From positions 8,724 to 72,723 of the forward strand of contig CAZIUI010000013.1 in the NCBI GenBank assembly GCA_964542585.1: a stretch of 64,000 bases of DNA, given 5' to 3'. This DNA is from CAYYUA01 sp964542585. GTDB taxonomy: Bacteria > Bacteroidota > Bacteroidia > CAILMK01 > CAYYUA01. A program made the position numbers and the translations under genes. Of the stretch, positions 27,025 through 36,009 are shown piece after piece (position 1 is the first letter of the stretch; every line of letters begins with the position of its first letter). The notes beneath the pieces are model-generated. The model saw nothing but the letters and a program-made list of their open reading frames with translations. It had not been told where the DNA came from and made no database searches.

Positions 27025-27301
27025 TTTTCCACAATTCCGATTTGTAACAACTTAAAGATTAAGAAGAGCAAAATCATTATCAGGTATGTGGATTTGAGGA
27101 AAAAAAAGTTCAGGTTTATTTGGCTTGTTAATTATTTCCTCAACAAAAACATGTTTTCCACATGTTTTCCACACTTCTAATGCTTGTCATTGCTGTAATA
27201 AGTGGTTTTTTCAACAATCAATTGAGACTTACTAATTTATAGTTTGTGGACATTTTGATTTAACAATTCTGTGGAAATTACTCCGAAAAAGTTGTGGACA
27301 G
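27025..27301. other. Candidate replication origin (oriC) with DnaA-box cluster
   Basis: The gene-free stretch between rimP and the pseudouridine synthase (26923-27319) is AT-rich and carries seven TCCACA cores. Three read TTTTCCACA on the plus strand (27025-27033, 27154-27162, 27165-27173), fitting TTWTNCACA. Four lie on the minus strand (27087-27095, 27245-27253, 27270-27278, 27293-27301) with one or two mismatches. About 0.14 such hexamers are expected by chance in this length. mnmG (gidA) is 3 kb away, and two parS-like sites are 11-12.5 kb away. dnaA is not in the window. No other feature is seen in the stretch. Confidence 0.6.
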
Positions 27302-27319
27302 GAAATGGTATAAAGTGGA

Positions 27320-28063
27320 TTATAATCCAGCCTTATTTCTAATAATATGCACTTCCCTTTGCTTTAAATACCGCCAATCCCCTGGTTTTAATTGATTTTT
27401 CTTTAATCCTGCAAAAGCTAGCCTGTCAAGGTTCTTCACATCAAATCCCCATTTTTTAAACAAGCGCCTAACAATGCGGTTTTGTCCACTTGCAATACTT
27501 AAATGAACCCGTTTTTTATCTGATGGAATTGGAATAACCAAACTAACGGGTGTGATGAAATCGTTATCTACATATTGTGGCTGAGCCATTTTCTCAAGTG
27601 TTGATTGATGTATATCCCGATCTATCGTAACATGGTAAACTTTTTCAATCTTTTGTTTTGGGTGCATGAGGTTGTTAGCAAGTTGTCCATCATTTGTAAA
27701 TAAAAGGACACCTGATGTATTGCGATCTAATCGGCCTACAGGAAAAATTTGAGGGAGGTTATGACTTTGCAAGTACTTATAAACGGTTTGTCGGTTACTG
27801 GGGTCATGTTTAGTAGTAATCGAATTTTTTGGTTTGTTGAGCATTAGGTAAATAAGGGGATGAGGTGTTACTGGTGTGCCGTTGTAATGAACTTGATCGG
27901 TAAATTGAACTTGTGAAGAAAGATCCGTTACAGTTTTGCCATTTACCTTAATTTTGCCGTTTATGATCAAGTTTTCTGCCTTTCTGCGGGATGCTATTCC
28001 ACAGACGGCCAGATAGCGGTTTAAACGAATAGGATACTCATCGTGACTGATCGTTTTGCCCAT
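27320..28063 (-). CDS. rRNA pseudouridine synthase (RluB/RsuA family)
   Basis: A 247-residue enzyme with an N-terminal S4 RNA-binding domain (RLNRYLAVCGIASRRKAE, residues 13-30) and a pseudouridine synthase domain. The catalytic aspartate is Asp113 in GRLDRNTSG. The family modifies 23S or 16S/23S rRNA uridines; RluB-, RluE/F- or RsuA-type specificity cannot be separated here. Bacteroidota versions often carry a long Gly/Arg-rich tail; this one does not. It reads toward the candidate origin. Confidence 0.92.
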   Translation of the reverse strand: MGKTISHDEYPIRLNRYLAVCGIASRRKAENLIINGKIKVNGKTVTDLSSQVQFTDQVHYNGTPVTPHPLIYLMLNKPKNSITTKHDPSNRQTVYKYLQSHNLPQIFPVGRLDRNTSGVLLFTNDGQLANNLMHPKQKIEKVYHVTIDRDIHQSTLEKMAQPQYVDNDFITPVSLVIPIPSDKKRVHLSIASGQNRIVRRLFKKWGFDVKNLDRLAFAGLKKNQLKPGDWRYLKQREVHIIRNKAGL

Positions 28064-28104
28064 AGGAATTCAAGTTTATTAAGTAGTTAAAGAATAAGCT
28101 GTTT

Positions 28105-29871
28105 ATGCGGAGGTTATTATTTCTTGTTGTAGGAGTTGCTTTATTCCTGATTGGCACCGAAAAAGCTTCTGGCTTTTCGTTGTACCGTATTTGCCAGAGT
28201 AATGATACCATTACATTGAATTTTAACCCGCTTAAGGATACTTGTACGCGATTTGTTTCCTATCAGATTTTTTGGAAAAGAGGATCTGGGCAAAGTTTTA
28301 AAGTTATTGATACCGTTACCGAAGCGGAGTCAAAGAAATATATTCACACGCCAGACAACTTAAATAACCTTGAGGACTGGCAATATATTATTAAAGCCAC
28401 AGCTGACTGCAATCCTTTTCGGGTAAGGTTTAGTGATACTTTACAAATTGATAAGCAGAGGCCTAATTCAATTGAATTAGATTCAGTTAGTGTGGAAGAC
28501 GGAAATGCGGTGTTAGGGTGGTCACCATCATCAGCTGATGATATCAAAGGCTATTCCATTTACTTCGTTGAAAATGGACAAACAAGGAAAATCGATGAAA
28601 TTAGGGGACCCAATCAAACCGCCTATATTGATCAGGATATTGGTAATCCAGGGGATGGTGTTGAAAATTATAGGATTGGTGCGTTTGATAGCTGTAATAA
28701 TGAAAGTGCCGTAAGTGCAAATGTCCACCAGTCAATGTTTTTAGAGAAACCTACGCTTGACACGTGTGCCGGTAGCTTTGAACTAACCTGGAGTCGCTAT
28801 GAAGGATGGGAAGTGGGGTCATACGCTATTATTGCTGTTACAGATACCGGCGGTGCTCAAGTTGCAAAAACGGTGGATGGGACTACTACCTCTACTACTG
28901 TGAATTCCTTGCCTGGTGGAGAGAACTATGATATTTATATCAGAGCAATAAAAAGCAACGGTGGAAAACGCGTTACAGCTAGTTCTAATACTATTAATCT
29001 GGATATTGGACTGGCAGCCGATTTAGGTGTTGCTTATTTGCGGAGTGCCAGTGTTGTTGATAGCCAAGTAAAAATAAGGATTGGTCTTAGTAAGCGTAAA
29101 ACCTTTCGCAATGTTGAAATACTAAAGGGATCAAACCAAAATGATTTGGAGGTTTTTAGAACCATCAGCCCTTTAGAAAGCAATGAGTTTACTATTGTAG
29201 ACTCATTCAGCGATCCTCAAAATGATCCTATTTATTATCAGTTAAAAGCTAATGGTCTTTGTAAAGATAAAAATGTTGAGAGTAACCTTGGTCGGACTAT
29301 TAAACTTAAGAAAAAAACCATTGAGGATTCCTTAATTCTCCGGTGGAATGCTTATGAAGTTTTTAATGCTGGGGTAGATAAATATATTATTCAAAAACAA
29401 ACCCGAGGCGGAGATCTTGAAAATTGGAAAGACCTGACATCCGTAAGCGGAGATAAGCTCACCTATACAAAACTTAATGAGTTCCGAGATTCAGACGAAA
29501 ATCGTGCTTGCTTCCGCGTTAAAGCTGTGGAAAAAACTGGTAATGAATTTGGCTTTAAAGGGTCAAGCTTATCTACCATTGTTTGTTTGCTCAGTGACCC
29601 TGAAGTTTTTGTTCCTAATGCTATAGTTGTTAATGGGGTTAATAATGTTTTTAAACCAAAGGGTGCATTCATTGAGAAAGAAGCATCTTCTATGACTATT
29701 TACAACAGGTGGGGTGAAAGGGTGTACCATTCAGATAACCTGAATGAAGGATGGAATGGTAAATACAACGGTGGGGTTGCCGCCCAGGGTATTTATTTGT
29801 ACAAATTAACTATCGTTGGAATTAACCAAGAGGTAAGCACCCAAAAAGGTACTTTTAGGGTTATACGATGA
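28105..29871 (+). CDS. Secreted protein with gliding/type IX (type B) C-terminal sorting domain
   Basis: A 588-residue exported protein with a signal peptide (about residues 1-23). The body has repeated beta-sandwich units of the fibronectin III type, for example around residues 40-110, 120-200 and 210-300. The C-terminus (about 500-588) is a gliding-motility-associated domain: FVPNAIVVNG, MTIYNRWGERVYHS, then GIYLYKLT. Such domains direct transport through the type IX system and cell-surface display. It leads a rightward block with ybeY and mnmG, 7 bp apart, although no functional link is known. Confidence 0.9.
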   Translation: MRRLLFLVVGVALFLIGTEKASGFSLYRICQSNDTITLNFNPLKDTCTRFVSYQIFWKRGSGQSFKVIDTVTEAESKKYIHTPDNLNNLEDWQYIIKATADCNPFRVRFSDTLQIDKQRPNSIELDSVSVEDGNAVLGWSPSSADDIKGYSIYFVENGQTRKIDEIRGPNQTAYIDQDIGNPGDGVENYRIGAFDSCNNESAVSANVHQSMFLEKPTLDTCAGSFELTWSRYEGWEVGSYAIIAVTDTGGAQVAKTVDGTTTSTTVNSLPGGENYDIYIRAIKSNGGKRVTASSNTINLDIGLAADLGVAYLRSASVVDSQVKIRIGLSKRKTFRNVEILKGSNQNDLEVFRTISPLESNEFTIVDSFSDPQNDPIYYQLKANGLCKDKNVESNLGRTIKLKKKTIEDSLILRWNAYEVFNAGVDKYIIQKQTRGGDLENWKDLTSVSGDKLTYTKLNEFRDSDENRACFRVKAVEKTGNEFGFKGSSLSTIVCLLSDPEVFVPNAIVVNGVNNVFKPKGAFIEKEASSMTIYNRWGERVYHSDNLNEGWNGKYNGGVAAQGIYLYKLTIVGINQEVSTQKGTFRVIR

Positions 29872-29878
29872 TAGGGTA

Positions 29879-30319
29879 ATGGCAGAAGATCCAATACAAT
29901 TCTTCGAGGAGGGTGTTTCAGGGTTTGAGCTTTATACGTGGTATGAGGAGCTACGGAAAGGAATTCGGTTCATTGTTACCGACAAATGTTACAATCTTCT
30001 AGGGCTTAATGTTATTTTTCTCAATGATGAAAAATTGAAGGAAATTAATTGGAACTACTTGGGCCATGATTACTATACAGATGTGATTACATTTGACCTA
30101 AGTGATCAAGAAAATGAAGTTAGTGGCGAAATTTACCTTAGCCTATCCCGTATTCAAGAAAATGCTCAATCTTATGGAATTACTGTAGGAGATGAGCTGC
30201 TTAGAGTTGTTATTCACGGGGTACTACACTTAGTAGGCTTTATGGACAAAGATGAGGAACAAACAGAACGTATGAGGCAAGAAGAAAATTATTACTTAAA
30301 AAAGGTAAACAAGGATTAA
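29879..30319 (+). CDS. ybeY: rRNA maturation endoribonuclease YbeY
   Basis: A 146-residue metalloprotein needed for 16S rRNA processing and ribosome quality control. The conserved blocks are LNVIFLNDEKLKEIN, YYTDVITFD and the metal site HGVLHLVGF. In E. coli YbeY the third ligand is the His of HxxxHxxxxxH; here that position is Asp (MDKD). It lies 7 bp after the sorting-domain gene and 2 bp before mnmG, so it belongs to the same transcript. Confidence 0.95.
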   Translation: MAEDPIQFFEEGVSGFELYTWYEELRKGIRFIVTDKCYNLLGLNVIFLNDEKLKEINWNYLGHDYYTDVITFDLSDQENEVSGEIYLSLSRIQENAQSYGITVGDELLRVVIHGVLHLVGFMDKDEEQTERMRQEENYYLKKVNKD

Positions 30320-30321
30320 AA

Positions 30322-32187
30322 ATGGCTGAAAAATATGATGTAATTGTAGTAGGGGGTGGCCATGCTGGCTGTGAAGCGGCTGCATCGGCTGCAAACCTTG
30401 GTTCTTCAGTCTTGCTCGTAACCATGGATATGAACAAAATAGCCCAGATGTCTTGCAATCCTGCGATGGGTGGTATAGCTAAGGGGCAAATTATAAGGGA
30501 AATAGATGCTATGGGGGGATTGAGTGGGATTGTTGCAGATCAGAGCATGGTGCAGTTCAGGATGCTGAATAAATCCAAAGGTCCGGCAATGTGGAGTCCA
30601 AGGACCCAAAATGACCGGATGCGGTTTGCTGAAAAATGGCGAATAGCACTGGAACAGACTCCTAATGTTGATTTCTGGCAGGAAATGGGGAAGGAGCTCA
30701 TTTTTGAAGGTGATAAAGTTATTGGCGTTAAAACGCAATTGGGTATTCCTTTTTATGGGGATGCTGTTGTTTTAACAAACGGTACTTTTCTTAATGGACT
30801 AATTCATATCGGGGATATCAATTTTGGTGGGGGTCGAGCAGGCGAAAAAGCTGTCACAGGGCTTTCCAAACAATTACTAGATCGTGGTTTTGAAACGGGT
30901 CGAATGAAAACAGGGACCCCTCCACGCTTAGATGGACGATCGATAGATTATAGCCAAATGGAAGAGCAAGCTGGTGATGAAGATCCTGGTAAATTTTCAT
31001 TTTCTTCCGTTACTCAACCTCCTGAAAGGCAGCTAAGTTGTTATATAACGTTTACCAATCCTGAAGTTCACAAGACGCTTGAAGAAGGATTTGATCGCTC
31101 ACCCATGTTTAATGGGAGAATACAAAGCATCGGACCTAGGTATTGCCCCTCTATTGAAGACAAAATTGACCGGTTTAAAGATAAAGACGGCCATCAATTG
31201 TTTGTTGAGCCGGAAGGGTGGAATACAGTGGAAGTTTATGTAAATGGGTTTAGTACTTCACTGCCCTACGAGATTCAGGAGAATGCTATCAGGCAAGTTC
31301 CTGGACTACAAAATGCCAAACTTTTCAGACCCGGTTATGCTATAGAGTATGATTATTTTCAACCCCATCAATTAAAGCATTCCCTGGAGACCAAACTAGT
31401 AGAAAATTTATATTTTGCTGGTCAGATTAATGGCACTACAGGTTATGAGGAAGCAGGTTGTCAAGGACTCATGGCTGGGATTAATGCGCATCGGAAATCG
31501 AAATGTCTCAGCCCCATTGTATTGAAAAGATCCGATGCTTATATAGGGGTTTTGATTGATGATCTTATCAACAAAGGCACCAAGGAGCCTTACCGGATGT
31601 TCACTAGCCGTGCCGAATACCGGATGTTGTTAAGACAGGATAACGCTGATCTTCGTTTAACACCATTAGCTTTTCAAATTGGTTTGGCTTCTGAGGATAG
31701 GTACAAACGTGTGCAGGAAAAGGAAGAAGGGTTGCAGGAAATTGAATCATTCCTGAAAAATGAAAGTGCAGAAGAGGAAGAAATCAACGCAACACTTGAA
31801 GCTGTCGGTTCTAAGACGGTTAAGCAAAAACATAAATTGGAAAAGATCCTGTCCCGTCCAGAGGTAAACATGAACGAGCTAAGGTCCTACATACCCAAAG
31901 TAGATAAATTTTTGAGCCAATTTGACCATGAAGTTCTTGATGAGGCCGAAGTTCAAATGAAATACAAAGGCTTTATACACAAAGAAAGGGAAATGGTTGA
32001 AAAGATGAACCGGTTAGAGGATATTTCTATTCATCAAAAGATTGATTACCGTAATATTAAAGCACTTTCTACAGAAGGGAGAGAAAAACTTGAGCAAGTA
32101 CAACCTGAAACTATTGGGCAAGCTAGCCGTATAAGTGGGGTTTCTCCATCTGATATAAGTGTTTTAATGGTTTATCTAGGTAGATAG
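30322..32187 (+). CDS. mnmG: tRNA uridine-5-carboxymethylaminomethyl synthase MnmG (GidA)
   Basis: A 621-residue FAD enzyme that, with MnmE, modifies the wobble uridine of several tRNAs. The FAD-binding motif VVGGGHAGCEAA is at residues 10-21, followed by MSCNPAMGGIAKG and, in the centre, the conserved GYEEAGCQGLMAGINA. The C-terminal helical domain is present, so the protein is full length. mnmG (gidA) often lies beside oriC in bacteria, which supports the origin candidate 3 kb to its left. Confidence 0.97.
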   Translation: MAEKYDVIVVGGGHAGCEAAASAANLGSSVLLVTMDMNKIAQMSCNPAMGGIAKGQIIREIDAMGGLSGIVADQSMVQFRMLNKSKGPAMWSPRTQNDRMRFAEKWRIALEQTPNVDFWQEMGKELIFEGDKVIGVKTQLGIPFYGDAVVLTNGTFLNGLIHIGDINFGGGRAGEKAVTGLSKQLLDRGFETGRMKTGTPPRLDGRSIDYSQMEEQAGDEDPGKFSFSSVTQPPERQLSCYITFTNPEVHKTLEEGFDRSPMFNGRIQSIGPRYCPSIEDKIDRFKDKDGHQLFVEPEGWNTVEVYVNGFSTSLPYEIQENAIRQVPGLQNAKLFRPGYAIEYDYFQPHQLKHSLETKLVENLYFAGQINGTTGYEEAGCQGLMAGINAHRKSKCLSPIVLKRSDAYIGVLIDDLINKGTKEPYRMFTSRAEYRMLLRQDNADLRLTPLAFQIGLASEDRYKRVQEKEEGLQEIESFLKNESAEEEEINATLEAVGSKTVKQKHKLEKILSRPEVNMNELRSYIPKVDKFLSQFDHEVLDEAEVQMKYKGFIHKEREMVEKMNRLEDISIHQKIDYRNIKALSTEGREKLEQVQPETIGQASRISGVSPSDISVLMVYLGR

Positions 32188-32189
32188 TA

Positions 32190-33815
32190 GTGAAAATTTT
32201 AGTGGAGGTACTACGGCCATTGGTTATCCTGGTATTGGCTTTGTCGATATCGGGTTGTGCCCAGATTGCATCACCTTCAGGGGGGAAGAAAGATCAAAAG
32301 CCACCATCATTTGTAAAAGCTATTCCGGAGAAAGGAGCTACTGGAGTGCGTCCTGGTACTGTGAGGATATTTTTTGACGAGTTTATAAAACTTCAAAATA
32401 AGCGTCAAAATTTATTGTTTAGCCCTCCTATAGAAGGTTATGACCTGGTTAGAAGAAAACAAAGTGTAGAAATCCAACTGCCAAAGGATTCTCTTAAAGA
32501 TTCGGTAACTCACACGATTCAATTTGGAAGTTCTATTAAAGATATAACTGAAGGAAATACGCTAAAGGGCTTTGAATATGTTTTTAGTACAGGGAATAAC
32601 CTAGACTCCTTGGCTTTAAAAGGATCCTTAAAGGATGCTTATACCCTTGATTCTATAACCGATGGAAGCATTTTGCTTTATCGAGCTGCTAATGACCATA
32701 CCATTCGGAGCAATCGACCGTATTATTATACCGAGGTTTCCAATAATGGTGGATTCAGTTTTAAATATTTACGGCCTGGCAAGTATCATGTTTTTGCTCT
32801 GAAGGATTTAAATAATAATCTAAAGTTTGATCCCGGGGAAAAGATCGGCTTTAAAGAACGGCCAGTAACGGTTAAAAAAGATACGACAATAAGCCCATTA
32901 AGGTTATTTGAGCAGCCGACAGATTCAGCTGGAATTGTGAAAGTAACCAATCCTTTCAAGGGCCTTGTGAAGCTTTCTTTCAACCAAAAGGTAGATACAT
33001 TTGAGGTAATCAATCAAACGATAGATTCTATTTACTGGAACCTCAAAGAGGATGGGAAAAAGGGGCAAATATTTTTCTACCCTTCAAAGCAAGATTCTAT
33101 AAGCTTTTTAGTAAGGTTGAATCAAAAACGGTTAGATACAGCTATAGTAATACGGTCATTAACAGGAAAAAATGGATTGGAAAGGGATACCAACTTGACT
33201 GTGTCCTTAAGTAAAAAAGAGTTACCTGTTGATTCACCAATCGTATTTAGAGCTAGTCATCCTTTGCAAAATGTTGTGGATTCTTTTATTGGTTATATGA
33301 AAGACTCGGCAGTTATTTATGATGGCATAAAAGGGGAAATAACCGGAAAAAATTCAAGAAAAGTAAGCGTTCGTGGTTCCTTTGGCGCTGACTCTTCTTA
33401 CAAACTCCTAATTGATTCAGGAGCATTCCGGGATATTTATGGTAACAGGAGTAGGACTCTGGATGAAACTGTAAAATTCAAAAAGAAGGAAGAATATGGA
33501 TTGATGGAGCTTCAAGTTGATGTTTCTAAAGGACTGCCGGCCGGTGGTAATATAATATTGGAACTGAGGGATAAGGAAGGGGATTTAATTAGGCGTAAAT
33601 GTCAAGAGAAAGGGACAAATAAATTTTTATTTGATAAACTAACGCCAGGAAGTTATCGAGTTAAAGGAATAATTGATGCTAATGGAAATGGATTTTGGGA
33701 TGAAGGTAACCTTTCTACCAAAAAACTGCCCGAGAAGGTTTTTTATTTTGAAAAAATTATAAAAGTGAAGCCTAACTGGGAGATGCGTGATCTTAAGTTT
33801 AAATTAGGTCCTTAA
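32190..33815 (+). CDS. Ig-like domain lipoprotein
   Basis: A 541-residue outer-membrane or periplasmic lipoprotein starting at a GTG 2 bp after mnmG. The signal ends LSISGC. The early part (about residues 40-130) is a bacterial Ig-like (Big_5) domain: AIPEKGATGVRPGTVRIFFDEF. A following segment contains DLNNNLKFDPGEKIGF, an EF-hand-like or SpaA-type motif; later Ig-like repeats fill the rest. It is a common lipoprotein of this phylum with no assigned function. It converges on bshA with 6 bp between stops. Confidence 0.82.
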   Translation: MKILVEVLRPLVILVLALSISGCAQIASPSGGKKDQKPPSFVKAIPEKGATGVRPGTVRIFFDEFIKLQNKRQNLLFSPPIEGYDLVRRKQSVEIQLPKDSLKDSVTHTIQFGSSIKDITEGNTLKGFEYVFSTGNNLDSLALKGSLKDAYTLDSITDGSILLYRAANDHTIRSNRPYYYTEVSNNGGFSFKYLRPGKYHVFALKDLNNNLKFDPGEKIGFKERPVTVKKDTTISPLRLFEQPTDSAGIVKVTNPFKGLVKLSFNQKVDTFEVINQTIDSIYWNLKEDGKKGQIFFYPSKQDSISFLVRLNQKRLDTAIVIRSLTGKNGLERDTNLTVSLSKKELPVDSPIVFRASHPLQNVVDSFIGYMKDSAVIYDGIKGEITGKNSRKVSVRGSFGADSSYKLLIDSGAFRDIYGNRSRTLDETVKFKKKEEYGLMELQVDVSKGLPAGGNIILELRDKEGDLIRRKCQEKGTNKFLFDKLTPGSYRVKGIIDANGNGFWDEGNLSTKKLPEKVFYFEKIIKVKPNWEMRDLKFKLGP

Positions 33816-33821
33816 ATATGG

Positions 33822-34970
33822 TTAATTTGTTGACTTTGATAGTAACTGATGTTCCAGAAGATCAGCGTATACTTTCTCATAGAGGGGCATTATTTGGCTG
33901 ATATCAAATAAAAGGGCGTGGTGGTATGCGTTCTGTTTGAATTGGTCTAAGAGCGTTTTGTCTAATAAAAGGTTTTTGGCTCCTTTCGCCATGGCTGTAA
34001 TATCACCTACATCTGCCGTGTAACCCGTTTTTCCATGAATGTTTACTTCTGGCAAACCTCCAGTGTTAGAAGAAATGACGGGGACGCTAGCAGTCATGGC
34101 TTCCAAAGCTGCTAGGCCAAAGCTTTCAGTTTCGGATGGTAATAAAAACAAGTCGGATACATTTAAAACCTTTGCTACGTCATCCATTTTACCCAAAAAA
34201 CGGACATCCTCACAGAAGTTCTGATCCCGGCAAACCTTCTCTGCTTTGGTTTTCTCAGGACCATCCCCAACCATAATCAGTTTTGCGGGCATCGTTTTTC
34301 TTACTTCTGCGAATATTTTCACCACATCTTCTACCCGCTTTACCTCTCTAAAATTAGATATATGGGTTAAGATTGGCTCGTTGGGATCCGCTAATGAAGG
34401 ACGAAAATCGGGGCCTGGAGGTTCTGGAAAACTTTCAATATCAATAAAATTCGGGATGTGTTGGATGTCTTTTGAGACGTCAAAGTATTGAAAGGTTGCC
34501 TGTTTCAGATGGTTAGATACTGCAGTTACAGCATCTGAGTGGTTTATGGAATAAGTAACTGCCGTTTCAAATGTAGGGTCATTGCCGACAAGCGTAATGT
34601 CGGTCCCATGTAAGGTGGTGATTATAGGAATATTATAGCCATTTTTAGCCAACATGGTTTTAGCCATGTAAGCAGCAAATGCGTGTGGTATGGCATAATG
34701 GACGTGTAGAATTTCAATTTTCTCGTAGTTAATTAAATCCACGAGTTTACTGATCAAAGCTAGTTCATAAGGGGGATACTCAAATAAAGGATATTTGACG
34801 ATATTGACTTCATGGAAAAAAATATTCTCCTCGGGTGTGTTTAAACGAGCGGGTTGTTTATAAGAAACAAAGTGAACCTGGTGGCCTTTTGAGGCTAATG
34901 CTTTACCTAGTTCAGTCGCTATTACACCACTTCCGCCAAAAGTAGGATAGCCTACGATTCCTATTCTCAT
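33822..34970 (-). CDS. bshA: N-acetyl-alpha-D-glucosaminyl L-malate synthase BshA
   Basis: A 382-residue GT4 glycosyltransferase that makes GlcNAc-malate, the first step of bacillithiol, from UDP-GlcNAc and L-malate. The N-terminal GYPTFGGSGVIATELG loop, HVHYAIPHA, TLHGTDITLVG and the C-terminal SETESFGLAALEAM motif match the BshA group closely. It overlaps the end of the threonine dehydrogenase gene by 4 bp. bshB and bshC are not in the window. It indicates a bacillithiol-type thiol pool. Confidence 0.94.
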   Translation of the reverse strand: MRIGIVGYPTFGGSGVIATELGKALASKGHQVHFVSYKQPARLNTPEENIFFHEVNIVKYPLFEYPPYELALISKLVDLINYEKIEILHVHYAIPHAFAAYMAKTMLAKNGYNIPIITTLHGTDITLVGNDPTFETAVTYSINHSDAVTAVSNHLKQATFQYFDVSKDIQHIPNFIDIESFPEPPGPDFRPSLADPNEPILTHISNFREVKRVEDVVKIFAEVRKTMPAKLIMVGDGPEKTKAEKVCRDQNFCEDVRFLGKMDDVAKVLNVSDLFLLPSETESFGLAALEAMTASVPVISSNTGGLPEVNIHGKTGYTADVGDITAMAKGAKNLLLDKTLLDQFKQNAYHHALLFDISQIMPLYEKVYADLLEHQLLSKSTN

Positions 34971-35932
34971 GATAAATAATCACTCTTTAGTTTTTTTAGG
35001 TTTTCAATCATATCCATGACCATGCCATTAATTGAATATGCCGGAGACCAATTCCAATCATCCCTTGCTTGCGAGTCATCTATGGAACTTGGCCAGGTGT
35101 CTGCAATCCCTTGGCGGAAATCTGGCTGATACGTTATTTCAAAATTCGGGATATGGGTTTTTACAGCACTAGCTAATGTTTGCGGGGCAAGACTAAATCC
35201 TCCCAGATTGTAACTGCTGTGGGTACTCAGTCGTGATGATTCTGCGTGCATGAGTTGTACCGTTCCATTAATGGCATCAGGCATGTACATCATTGGTAAG
35301 TAGGTATCTGGTTTCAAGAATGAAGTATAAGACCCTGCTGACAAAGCTTGATGAAAGATATCTATTGCGTAGTCGGTTGTCCCGCCTCCGGGTTCTGTAA
35401 GGTAACTAATCAATCCCGGGTAACGAATGCTTCGGGTATCAATTTTATAATTATCGAAAAAATATTGACACCAACGCTCTCCTGAAAGCTTCGAAATTCC
35501 GTAAACCGTATTCGGGTCCATTATGGTGTTTTGTGGTGTGTTTTCTTTGGGTGTTGAGGGGCCAAAAACCGCAATTGAACTTGGCCAGAAAATGCGTTTT
35601 ACGTTTGAATCTTTAGCCAGCCACAGGGTGTTTAACAAACCCTTCATGTTTACATTCCATGCTGACAGGGGTTGAGATTCAGCGGATGCTGAAAGGATTG
35701 CAGCGAGGTTATAGATCTCGTGTATATTATGCCTTTGAATAATGCTGGTAATTGAATTGTAATCCAATACATCCAAAGGTTCGTATGGCCCGGAATGGTT
35801 TTGTACTTCATCAGATTTTTTAAGATCTGTGGCAATAATATCTGATGGTTTGTAGATGGACCTCAGTTTCGTTGTCAGCTCTGAGCCTACCTGTCCTTCA
35901 GAGCCGATAATTAGGGTTCTGGGTGCTGTCAT
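34967..35932 (-). CDS. Short-chain type L-threonine 3-dehydrogenase
   Basis: A 321-residue extended SDR protein. The Rossmann motif is near the N-terminus (IGSEGQVGSEL), the catalytic Tyr-Lys pair is in TVYGISKLSGE, and the C-terminal DFRQGIADTWPSSIDDSQA is characteristic of the NAD-dependent, epimerase-like L-threonine 3-dehydrogenases. It would oxidise threonine to 2-amino-3-ketobutyrate. It leads the two-gene unit with bshA; kbl is not in the window. Confidence 0.9.
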   Translation of the reverse strand: MTAPRTLIIGSEGQVGSELTTKLRSIYKPSDIIATDLKKSDEVQNHSGPYEPLDVLDYNSITSIIQRHNIHEIYNLAAILSASAESQPLSAWNVNMKGLLNTLWLAKDSNVKRIFWPSSIAVFGPSTPKENTPQNTIMDPNTVYGISKLSGERWCQYFFDNYKIDTRSIRYPGLISYLTEPGGGTTDYAIDIFHQALSAGSYTSFLKPDTYLPMMYMPDAINGTVQLMHAESSRLSTHSSYNLGGFSLAPQTLASAVKTHIPNFEITYQPDFRQGIADTWPSSIDDSQARDDWNWSPAYSINGMVMDMIENLKKLKSDYLS

Positions 35933-35947
35933 ATTTTACCTTTTAGG

Positions 35948-35955
35948 CAAAGGTA
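35948..35955 (-). promoter_or_regulatory. Candidate -7 box for the threonine dehydrogenase-bshA unit
   Basis: On the minus strand TACCTTTG fits TAnnTTTG and would start transcription about 10 nt before the ATG at 35932. There is no clear TTTG at the usual -33 spacing. Confidence 0.35.
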
Positions 35956-36009
35956 AAACAAGGGTTGGCGGTAAAGACCAATCGGAAGTTTCAAATGGAA
36001 CAACATCGT

